Positions 20,999 through 32,071 of a DNA stretch of 64,000 nucleotides are shown piece by piece; the first letter of the stretch is position 1, and the number at the start of each line of letters is the position of its first letter. Below the pieces are notes generated by a model. The model was not told the origin of the DNA. It saw nothing but the letters and a program-made list of their open reading frames with translations, and did no database searches. A program made the translations under genes and the position numbers. The DNA comes from Torreya grandis (taxonomy: Eukaryota; Streptophyta; Pinopsida; Cupressales; Taxaceae): the NCBI GenBank assembly GCA_037957365.1, contig JARHVA010002686.1:927501-991500 (forward strand), read 5' to 3'.

Positions 20999-22269
20999 GG
21001 GTTGGGTATGATTGTTTCAACTATTGGACTATTAGTTTTGAGTTTCTTAATTTCAATTTCACATGTTTATCATAAGATGGAATAATTATTATATGTTTTC
21101 TAAAATTCATTTCCTTTTTTTTTGCTAAGTGATAAAGGCAAAAGATTATTATATTGTGATTGTGTAAGGGGGAACACTGTAGGTAAATACAATTCTTTAT
21201 GTCTTTGATACATATTTTTTATAGATTAATTTTTTTCCTACATCTATGATATATTTATTGTGCCTTCATAGTGCGTCATATATATCTATAATGGATTTCA
21301 TGTTCTTATTAGGTGTTCAATTTGGACTGCTTGTAGTCTGTTATGCTCTTTCAATGCACTCATGTTTTACCTTATTTAATTGTTTGTAAGTAATTTTCAC
21401 ATGTTTATCATAAGATTCAAGATTATTATACATTTTCAATTGTTCAAAAACTATAATAACTATGTCAATGCCTAATCACATTCTTGCGGATATTTAAAAA
21501 GTTATCCAATTAATTAGAGTCATTAAAATTGATTCTTTTTAGAATAAAGTGATCAAATCAAATATAACATTTGAATCACATAACCATGAGTATGAATCAT
21601 AGTCATGTCATATAGGATACCTATTCACATATTTGTAAAGACCTTACCTCTTGTTTATAGCAATTTTTATTTGAATAAAACTTATTTCATATTTCCTTAT
21701 CTATCTAAACATACACATAATATTAAAATATACATTAACCTATTATATAGTTCATGATCACAATCAATCATGCATATTTTCAACTTTCATAAATCTTCAT
21801 TATTGCTGACTATCACAATGCTATCTTTAACATAGACCTCTACCAAACATGAATGTGATTTTATAATAGCCTCGAACGCATCTCAAATAATTATTTATTC
21901 AATAAATAATCTAAATATATAAAAAAATATCTTCCATAGAAAACAACACACTTTTTTTTATCATAACATGCAATAACTATTATATAATATTTGAAATTCA
22001 TTTTTGTGTTTCTTGCTAAGTGATGACTACATAAAATTGTTATATTACAGTTGTATTAGGTGGAAAACTTTATAAATACATATGTTGACATTAATCCATT
22101 TATATTGAGATGCAAATTTCACAAGTGGATCAGAAATATGAAAAGGGGGCCTAACACCATATATGTTTTCAACATCATAAAATTAAAATTGAAATCACAA
22201 TCTGCGTGGATTATCTATTAATTAAAATTTAAATCTCAATAAAAATTTCAATGCATCTACAAAATTTAA
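20999..22269. other. No gene recognised
   Basis: AT-rich sequence after the transposase relic. I looked for an inverted copy of the 17710 terminus or of the short-repeat arm and saw none. Confidence 0.45.
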
Positions 22270-22319
22270 ATTGCCATTCATAACATATATTTTAAAAGAA
22301 AGCATTGTTTACAAATATA

Positions 22320-23130
22320 TAAAACAGACTCTCAACTACTCAGCAAGTTTCTTAATGCCTTTTTCAGTTTCTATCTCGACCACTTTCTCAACTACTTTCT
22401 CAATCACAACATCCAATGTGCCACTATTATCCTTCAATATCACTAGTTTTTTAAGATCCAAAGTCACAACATTAAGACTTTCAATATTTTCTCTATCTTC
22501 TTTTCTAGCATCTCCTATAGAAAGTAGACTTGGATCAACAATTGTCTTTTGCTTAACTAAGGCATTCTTTCTCCATACTGATTTCTCATATTATGTTGTT
22601 CTATTAATTCAACATAATAAGCTTCTCCTTGAATTGAATGATAGATTATAAACTTTTATATGCATTTTTTAGATGCACATTGAGGACCAAAGCTTCTTTT
22701 TTCAATTCTCATATTTTGCCTACATTTTAAAATATAATTTAATTAGATGTGAATAAAAATAAGAATGATATGAAATTTTATTAAAATTAATATACGTTAT
22801 CAAATATTTTTATTTATTTTCATTCACAATCCCAATGAGGTTGGTGTCTTTCACCCATTTACTATATTATGCCTAGGCTTCTACATTCAAATTCTCTAAC
22901 CTATTAAGCATGATAGTCAACACATTATCATTGTAATCATTAGCAATAGTAACTAACCTAGATTTATCTTTGTCAAACAAATCATCAATCTTTATGGGTT
23001 CCTATTGCACCAATGCATACAAATTTTCTCACTCAATGTGGTCGTAATAATAAGCATTTTTCTATTACCAATGCCTTCGCTCGTATCTCCCACACACATA
23101 AATTTTTAATTAATAAATTAGTCCATCTTG
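22320..23130 (-). pseudogene. Unidentified protein-coding relic
   Basis: The reverse strand reads coherently in two stretches. One covers about 22950-22820 (KIDDLFDKDKSRLVTIAND, NDNVLTIMLNRLENLNVEA, YSKWVKDTNLIGIV). The other covers about 22580-22340 (TIVDPSLLSIGDARKEDREN, LDLKKLVILKDNSG, IEKVVEKVVEIETEKGIKK). Composition is protein-like: charged, with heptad-like valine/glutamate repeats at the end. The forward open frame at 22271-22651 is its shadow. I do not recognise the family; a host or mobile-element protein are both possible. Confidence 0.35.
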
Positions 23131-23473
23131 AAGATTAGTAATAATACTATCTTCTACCAAATTATTCAATGAAAAATATTTAATGACATCATCTGATAGG
23201 ACAACATTCTCTATTAGTGTTAGACTATCGGATGAAATTAAATTGTGTGAAAGTTCTTACTGAGTAGTCACATGAACATGTGCTAGTTATCCCTAAATAA
23301 AATCACATGGATTTAAAGTAGTTCCAACATTAGCACTAATTTAAAACCTCAAATATTCTTTGTTAATTTTAATTATTGGCAAAGAAATCAATCCCCGTGC
23401 ACTCGATAAACGTCCAATAGAGAAAGAGGGGAATTGGGAACCTGATAATTGTAGTGTTGTATTTCATTATAGG

Positions 23474-24620
23474 TAGAGTTTTTTTTAGCAGTAAATATTG
23501 GTTAATTCATGAATATTTCAATTTTTAGATCTTGGTTTTGGTAATTTTTTAGGGTTGCTAGATGGAATATAATCACCTAAATTTTAGGGATATATATTAT
23601 TTTGGGGGTCATCTCAGGAACCCTTTATGACATTATCTTCAAAAATAGTTTAATTCAATATATATATATACCCCTCGATTTTGATATCAAAAAACAAATC
23701 ATTTATGAAACATGATCAACCAAATGGCATTACCGAATGACCACACCAAATAATAAAACTAAATTGAAGTACTGAATGGTAGTATCAAATGACGTTTCCA
23801 AACCAAAAAAATATGAAAACTAAAATTTCAAACATTGAAAGACAAGCATTAAATGTATAAACAAAACTTGTATCAGGAAATAGTGAAGCTGCCCAATTAG
23901 GAATTGGTAAAGTTGTCTCCTGGCAATCATGCCATAGATCCATTAAGATTTGGATAGCTTTAGAATTCATATGGAAACATATGAAGTAAACCAAAAAAGG
24001 TTCCACATTAAAAAAGATGAAACCCTTAAGGACATAAAGATAGAATTTATACAATAGTTCAATCTTTATGTCACCTAGGGTTCTATACTGTTCAATCACT
24101 TTTTTTCATGAGCCCATATGCTCTAGATGAAATCTGAAGTGTTGAAGCCTAAGGCCCAACTCCCAAGGACATAAAATTGGTAGTAGAGTGACCACACCCA
24201 CAAATCATCCTAAAATACCAGTATCACCTACACAACTACTTGACTAAATGATAGAGTTGAATGCCTCCATAGAATGATGGAGTTGAATGGAAAGGATGAA
24301 TGGATCTATCAAACACCAATGTTGAATGGCTCTACCAAATGGTAGAACTAAACACCTCGGCTGACTGATGGATTTGTGTGGTTCTACCAACTGGTAAAGC
24401 CAAATAGCTATACCAAATAATAGAGTTGAATGACTCTACCAGTTGTAGAGCCCAGCAGCTCTGGCCTTAGTTTAGCCAATGTTCTATCTTGATTTTTTGA
24501 CTTCAACTTAGATGAATGGCTACTAGTGGCAGAACCAAGCATGGTAGTGTTATTTGGCTCTATCATGGGTAGAGTCATTTTTCTCTATCACTGGTAGAGC
24601 CATTTTGGGTAGAGCCAAGG
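23474..24620 (+). repeat. hAT-like arm with degenerate short repeats, copy 2
   Basis: 23474-23640 is related to 17710-17870. From about 23700 the sequence is made of degenerate units such as 'aatgatagagttgaatg', 'aatggctctaccaaatggtagaact' and 'tctaccaactggtaaagccaaat', where 'tctacca-tggtaga' makes small palindromes. The run continues to about 24610. The reverse frame at 23785-24099 has no recognisable domain. No transposase follows. Confidence 0.5.
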
Positions 24621-24686
24621 AAAAGCCATTTGGGCATTTAGATCTAATAGTGTATTGTACCAATCTAAAGTGCTCATTATTACATG

Positions 24687-24696
<10 letters not shown>

Positions 24697-24750
<54 letters not shown>
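24697..24750. repeat. (CA)n microsatellite, about 27 units
   Basis: Uninterrupted ca-repeat directly joined to the following TA-rich array. Long open frames on both strands here (24550-25137) are produced by the repeat. Confidence 0.97.
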
Positions 24751-24785
<35 letters not shown>

Positions 24786-24818
24786 GTATATATATGTATA
24801 TATATATATATATATATG

Positions 24819-24873
<55 letters not shown>

Positions 24874-24899
24874 ACATATATATATGTGATATATGTATG

Positions 24900-24936
<37 letters not shown>

Positions 24937-24975
24937 GTATATATATATGTATATATATATGTATATATATATATG

Positions 24976-25064
<89 letters not shown>
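24751..25064. repeat. (TA)n array with regular G interruptions
   Basis: About 310 bases of tatata with single g interruptions giving units such as 'tatatatatatg' of 8-24 bases. It is a higher-order microsatellite and not coding, although several artificial Y/I-rich frames run through it. Confidence 0.95.
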
Positions 25065-27059
<1,995 letters not shown>

Positions 27060-27442
27060 CGAAAAGTTTGAATCTACCATTAATATTTGCCATTTGGTCA
27101 AACCATTCAGCTCTATCATTTGGCTCTACTATTCAATTCTATATTTTAGATATGTCATTCAGTTATATCATTTAATTTTACCATTTGGCTCTGCTATTTA
27201 TCTCTAACATTTAGCTCTGTCATTTAGTTTAGCCATTCATCTTGGTCATTATATTATATCATTCACTTTTAGCTTTCATCTCTACCATTTGGTCTAGGCA
27301 TTCAACTCTGTTATTTAGTTCTACTATTTGGCTTTACTATTTGGTTTTGACATTTCACTCTACCATTCTATTCCATTATTTTGATTCACTATTCAGCTTA
27401 ATCATTTGATTCCTCCATTGTGTTCAACCATTTGGTTATGAC
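27060..27442 (-). repeat. Degenerate short-repeat arm, inverted orientation
   Basis: A run of units such as 'catttggctctactattcaattct' and 'ccattcagctctatcatt', the reverse complement of the 'aatgatagagctgaatggtagagcca' type seen at 17985-18300 and 23700-24600. About twenty degenerate units are visible. Copia 2 is inserted at its right end. The arm could be the opposite end of the element whose other arm is 23474-24620. Confidence 0.5.
27438..27442. repeat. Target site duplication (ATGAC), left of copia 2
   Basis: ATGAC before TGTTGGG at 27443; repeated after CCTAACA at 32067-32071. Confidence 0.93.
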
Positions 27443-28328
27443 TGTTGGGAGGGGAGGTGGAAGGTAAATCCAAGAACAAACACACCTATTCTAATTCCAC
27501 CTGTTAGGATCTTGCTCCTCAGAAAGAGCATAGTATGATTACCAAATACAAGCAATTGAATATGCGGAAATAACCAGAAACACAAGTAACTAGAATTCAC
27601 CAATAGCACAGAATATGAGAGAAAATACACTATCTTGTATTAGAATACAACAAAGAGCCGCCACACTCTTTCACCTTACAGAGATTCGCCACACCTCAAG
27701 TGTTCAGTAATTCTTCTCACACACACTCTCCTACACAAAAAATGGTCCCAACAACCAACTCACACACAGAATTGGTGTTCACCTCACCAACCAGTCAGTA
27801 ATAACCCTGCCGGTACATCAAGCACTCTAGCACTTCAAGCTGATCTCTCATGAACCTGCAACCTGCAATTCAAAGACCAAACTTACATGTAGATCCCCAA
27901 TGAGCTTGTAACAACCTGTAACTCATAGATCTTACAACTAGAAGGAACTCTTCCTTTCTATCCCATGCCTTATACAATACATGCCAATGGGTCTATAAAT
28001 AGATCCCTAACTCAAACAATAACTTAGACTCTTAATTTAGATAATTGTCCTCGCAGCCCAAGACTCTAACTGGTCTCAACATGCAAACTCTTCATTCACT
28101 TAACTAACTATCTATGAAATGAGCAGTTCTGGAACACACAGGTGACTGACGTCGGTCCCTGCTTGTCTGGTTCTGCCGACGTCGGCTGACTTTCTGCCGT
28201 CGCCGGTGGCCTTCTGCACTGGTCTCTACCAACGTCGGTCCTGCTGTCGACGCCGGTTCTCTTGGATCTCAACAACCATTGTTCCACAGTTTGCAAAGGG
28301 TTGAAGCTTTTAGCTCCACAACCTAACA
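27443..28328 (-). repeat. LTR of copia 2 (left on +; 3' LTR of the element)
   Basis: TGTTGGG...CCTAACA. GACGTC-type units lie at 28145-28262 near the transcription-upstream end of the LTR. The 'ccaatgggtctataaatag' box lies near 27984-28002. Reverse frames at 27436-27630 and 28108-28329 sit inside the LTR and recur in the other LTR; they have no recognisable domain. Confidence 0.95.
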
Positions 28329-28348
28329 ATCTCCCACTTGGAGATAAA
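28329..28348 (-). other. Polypurine tract of copia 2
   Basis: Reverse strand TCTCCAAGTGGGAGAT joined to TGTTAGG, the standard copia plus-strand primer just upstream of the 3' LTR. Confidence 0.85.
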
Positions 28349-28439
28349 CAGCTGCAACCTATACCTGTACCTGTACACCGTCTAGTTTGTTCCCTTGGCT
28401 ATGTATCCATCTTCAAAATAACCCTTGAAGACCAACCAC

Positions 28440-28860
28440 CACAGAATTTGTGGTGTAAAACCTGTCATCCAAATTACCTGCCACATCCACATCTACAAGC
28501 ATGTAGAAAAAGAACATGACCCTGCATAGCATGTGCACCTGCTACTAGTCCCTGTAAGAATCCACTGAACTGCCCTCCAATGGTTCTCTCCCGGATTGGC
28601 TCCTAACTTGTGACAACTCCCACTGCTTGGGAAAACTCAGGTTTAGTACATACCATGCACTCAACCTCATTATGTGAATCAAGACACCTGTTCATAGAAC
28701 TGTTGAACCATCAGTGTGCTAACCGATTTCACACAATCATCCTGAAACATAGTCAACACATGACCTTCCATGTCTCTAAAACACACTCTTGCCAAAGAAT
28801 CTTGCTGCTCCCAGATTCTCCATGACATCCACCTGAACTAGCTTTACCTTTAGTTCAGCA
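28440..28860 (-). pseudogene. Reverse transcriptase/RNase H remnant of copia 2
   Basis: The reverse strand near 28690-28610 reads EVECMVCTKPEFSQAVGVV followed by a stop; farther on, traces of the RNase H text remain out of frame (DVDVAGNLDD near 28480). It is the same fragment as in copia 1 at 8030-8500 but more broken. It shows that an autonomous ancestor carried a full copia pol. Confidence 0.65.
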
Positions 28861-29339
28861 ATACCTGTATGTGTAACCCTGCAACAAGTACATCATACAG
28901 AAAATAGGATAGTGTAGCTAATACTATCCAACCTGGTAAAGAGAAACACAATGAACAAACCTCCATTGCCCTGCAGCTAATACAAGATCAAATACCCTGA
29001 TCTTCCATCTCACGTATCCATTTCCGCTCTTCTTCATCCTTAGCATCCATTTGTCTCTCAGTGCTTACTTCCAGCTGGCAACACTACCCAAAACACCTAT
29101 TTGGTTCTCCTCTAAGGAATCACATCCTCATCCATGCCTAGCTCCCACTATTTCCTGGATCTACCTGTTCTACTTCTTCAATAACTTCCTGGTCCTATGC
29201 CATAAGTGAGCAACAAGTAGTGTAAAGAAGGGAAATGACGAATTTAAGAACTTACTTACACCTTCAGTCCTCCATATGGGCGCTTGAGACTCCATGACAG
29301 CTTGCTGTCCACCCAAAATTCATCTCAGTGATCAATGCC

Positions 29340-29525
29340 AGTCACATCTCAGTCTACAGCCGACCGATGTCGGTTTCCTGTGACTGCCTCCCTGTCGATG
29401 TCGGTTTCCCTGGCTGACACCAGTCTCTGTCTGCCCCGAGTCACCGACGTCAGGCTGCACATAGCTGACGTCGGTCCCTGTCTGGACACCGACGCCGATT
29501 TTCCTGCCGACGTCGGTCTCTGTGT
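29340..29525. repeat. Internal GACGTC motif block of copia 2
   Basis: Six units in about 185 bases: gaccgatgtcggttt, gtcgatgtcggttt, caccgacgtcagg, gctgacgtcggtccc, caccgacgccgat and gccgacgtcggtctc. CCGACGTCGG is a perfect palindrome with the ACGT core that plant bZIP proteins recognise. Similar units occur in both LTRs (28145-28262, 31883-32003). The block is G+C-rich against the local background and lies after the last pol-like text, at the place of the missing genes. Confidence 0.75.
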
Positions 29526-31030
29526 TTTTCTTGTGAGACCTGACTTTTTCTCGTGAGCTCCTTTTGGATCAAACCCTTGTCCAAATCACCCTTGCTCTGC
29601 TCAGAATTCCTCTGCATCTTGTGCTGAACTCTATCCATCACTTTCTCCTTGAAAACCAAGGCTTTCTTGTTCTTGTCACTAACATCGGATTCCTCAAGAA
29701 ACCTCACCTTCTTCTTCTGCATACAGAAACCACGATCCATGCCTTCCAAATCTGAAAGCATACTCTTTGACTCAAGAACCAGCATCTCCTTCTTATCTAT
29801 GTGACCAAGCCTATCAAGCCACATCTCTGAATCTACAGCTGAAGTAGATAACCCAGAAGAAGAATCAGTAAAACAAGTAGATAGATAAAGCGTACCTACT
29901 TTCTTACCTCTAGCTACAACAAGTGTACCCTTGGTAACCTTCCAAGAGTCCGTTGTGAGAGTTACTGTGCAACCCTCTTCACCCAAACTTCTAACAAAAA
30001 TCAGATTCCACTTCAGAACTGGGACGTGCATGACCTCCTTTAACACCCATGTGTTACCTATCTGTAGTTTCAACTTCACTTTACCTTTGCTAACAATTTG
30101 ACAAGGCTTACCATCCCCTACACAAATTTCTCCAAAATCTCCTTGGACATACTCATGAAAAAATTCCCTATGTGGGGATGCATGAAAAGAGGCACCAAAA
30201 TCTAATACCCAAGATTCTACTTTATCCAAAGAACATACCAGAGCATCCTGTGCAACGTAACCTGCAACATCTACTTCTTCTTCATGTTCTTCATGTTGAT
30301 CTATACCCGATCTGTAATCTCTCTTTAAGTGCCCTTGCTTTCCACATTTCTAGCAGGTTATTCTACCATACCTAGACTTGGATCTCTTGCCCATCTTCGA
30401 CCTTGATCTCCCACGCTCTATCTTCTCTCTTGGCCTTCGTCTTCCTTCAACACTCAAAGCATCTCCAGATGATTCACCTGTGCTTTTCTTGCGTATCTCT
30501 TCGTTCAAGATCACACTCACAATATCATCCACTTTTAAGACTTTTGAAGGAGACACAGTATTAGAAACTGCCATTACCAAACCTTCCCAACTTTCAAGTA
30601 ATGAACACAAGATTAAGAGAGCTCTTATTTCATCATCAAATACAATATTGACTGAACTTAACTGGTTTACTAAACCATGGAAATCACTAAGATGGCTATG
30701 AACAGATCCACCTTCCAACATTTGCAAATTAAATAAACGCTTCATAAGAAATACCTTATTCAAAGCCGAGGGTTTTTCATACAAATTTGCCAAAGATTTC
30801 ATCAACTCCACCGTTGTCTTACACTGTGATAAGCTAGAAATCACAGATGATTCAAGACTCAATATAACAGATCCCAGAGCCTTCCGATCAAGAACCTCCC
30901 ATTCTTCATCTTTCATATCCAAGGGTTTGCTAGCAACCCCACCCAACGGTAAGTATAAATCTTTCTGATACAGATAGTCCTCAATCTGCATCCTCCATAA
31001 TTGGTAGTTCTTGCCATTAAACTTTTCCAT
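29450..31030 (-). pseudogene. gag-protease-pre-integrase frame of copia 2, one internal stop
   Basis: One reverse-strand frame runs from ATG at 31030 to the stop before 29450, interrupted only by TAG at 30350-30352. The gag part (227 codons) begins MEKFNGKNYQLWRMQIEDYL and contains ANLYEKPSALNKVFLMKRL and SLLESWEGLVMAVSN, a copia gag of UBN2-like type. The TAG falls in the zinc knuckle, C-stop-KCGKQGHLKRDY, whose last cysteine is tyrosine. The protease site reads WVLDFGASFHASP; DSG is changed to DFG, so activity is unlikely. The pre-integrase motif MWLDRLGHIDKKEMLVL follows, then GFCMQKKKVRFLEE and a Lys/Arg-rich tail ending in the GACGTC block. An upstream ATG at 31052-31054 would add MAESSQL before a TGA; copia 1 has CGA there, so the stop arose by CpG decay. 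Confidence 0.88.
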
Positions 31031-31149
31031 TCATAGTTGACTGCTTTCTGCCATTGCTCAACTCCCACTCAAACAGAAACCCTGTGAGTAACCTGTAATC
31101 AAAACACACTACCCAGATCTACACCAATCTGTTAGTATCCCAACCTAAA

Positions 31150-31161
31150 GCTCTGATACCA
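31150..31161 (-). other. Primer-binding site of copia 2 (tRNA-iMet)
   Basis: Perfect TGGTATCAGAGC on the reverse strand, separated from the 5' LTR end (CCCAACA) by two bases (AG). This is the usual primer site of plant copia elements. Confidence 0.93.
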
Positions 31162-31720
31162 CTTGTTGGGAGGGGAGGTGGAAGTTAAATCCAAGAACAA
31201 ACACACCTGTTCTAATTCCACCTATTAGGATCTTGCTCCTAAGAAAGAGCACAGTATGATTACCAAATATAAGCAATTGAATATGCGGAAATAACCAGAA
31301 ACACAAGTAACTAGAATTCACCAATAGCACAGAATATGAGAGACAATACACTATCTTGTATTAACACTATACAGAAAAGAATACAACAAAGAGCCGCCAC
31401 ACTCTTTCACCTTACAGAGATTTGCCACACCTCAAGTGTTCAGTAATTCTTCTCACACACACTCTCCTACACAAAAAATGGTCCCAACAACCAACTCACA
31501 CACAGAATTGGTGTTCACCTCACCAAGCAGTCAGTAATAACCCTGCCGGTACATCAAGCACTCTATAGCACTTCAAGCTGATCTCTCATGAACCTGCAAC
31601 CTGCAATTCAAAGACCAAACTTACATGTAGATCCCCAATGAGCTTGCAACAACCTACAACTCATAGATCTTACAACTAGAAGGAACTCTTCCTTTCTATC
31701 CCATGCCTTATACAATACAT

Positions 31721-31744
31721 GCCAATGGGTCTATAAATAGATCC
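31721..31744. promoter_or_regulatory. Conserved TATA-like box in copia LTRs
   Basis: gccaatgggtctataaatag is unchanged in all four family LTRs (near 7600, 11190, 27983 and 31721) although surrounding bases vary. On the element's coding strand it reads CTATTTATAGACCCATTGG. The better TATA form (TATAAATAG, preceded by CCAAT) is on the opposite strand. It lies downstream of the GACGTC units in element orientation, as expected for a core promoter, but the strand and activity are not shown by sequence alone. Confidence 0.4.
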
Positions 31745-31882
31745 CTAACTCAAACAGTAACTTAGACTCTTAATTTAGACAATTGTCCTCGCAGCCCAAG
31801 ACTCTAACTGGTCTCAACATGCAAACTCTTCGTTCACTTAACTAACTGTCCGTGAAACAAGCAGTTCTGGAACACACAGGTG

Positions 31883-32003
31883 ACCGACGTCGGTCCCTGC
31901 TTGTCTGGTTCTGCCGAAGTCGGCCGACTTCCTGCCGTCGCCGGTGGCCTTCTGCACTGGTCTCTGCCGACGTCGGTCCTGCTGCCGACGCCGGTTCTCC
32001 TGG
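31883..32003. promoter_or_regulatory. GACGTC-type motif cluster in the copia 2 5' LTR
   Basis: Five units within 120 bases: gaccgacgtcggtcc, gccgaagtcggccgac, gccgtcgccggtgg, gccgacgtcggtcc and gccgacgccgg. Position, about 60-185 bases inside the U3 start, suits an enhancer. The ACGT core is the known binding core of plant bZIP factors; binding here is inference. Confidence 0.5.
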
Positions 32004-32066
32004 ATCTCAGCAACCATTGTTCCACACTTTGTAAAGGGTTGAAGCTTTTAGCTCCACAACCTAACA

Positions 32067-32071
32067 ATGAC
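32067..32071. repeat. Target site duplication (ATGAC), right of copia 2
   Basis: Second copy of the pentamer found at 27438-27442. Confidence 0.93.

Larger units (their letters stand above)
27443..32066 (-). mobile_element. Non-autonomous Ty1/copia LTR retrotransposon (copia 2)
   Basis: A 4624-bp element with LTRs 27443-28328 (886 bp) and 31164-32066 (903 bp), perfect ATGAC target duplications, a perfect primer-binding site and an intact polypurine tract. The first ~190 bases of the two LTRs differ at seven positions by my count, and the left LTR lacks about 16 bases near 27645. It is therefore younger than copia 1 but not recent. Reading on the reverse strand: gag, protease and the pre-integrase segment lie in one frame (31030 to 29450) broken by a single TAG; the integrase core and most of the reverse transcriptase are absent. 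Movement, if any, would need enzymes from an autonomous relative, as known for other reduced copia families. Confidence 0.95.
31164..32066 (-). repeat. LTR of copia 2 (right on +; 5' LTR of the element)
   Basis: 903 bp, TGTTGGG...CCTAACA. In element orientation it starts TGTTAGGTTGTGGAGC, then GACGTC units (31883-32003), then the box at 31721-31740, and ends at CCCAACA before the primer site. It retains more CpG than any other LTR of the family here. Confidence 0.95.
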
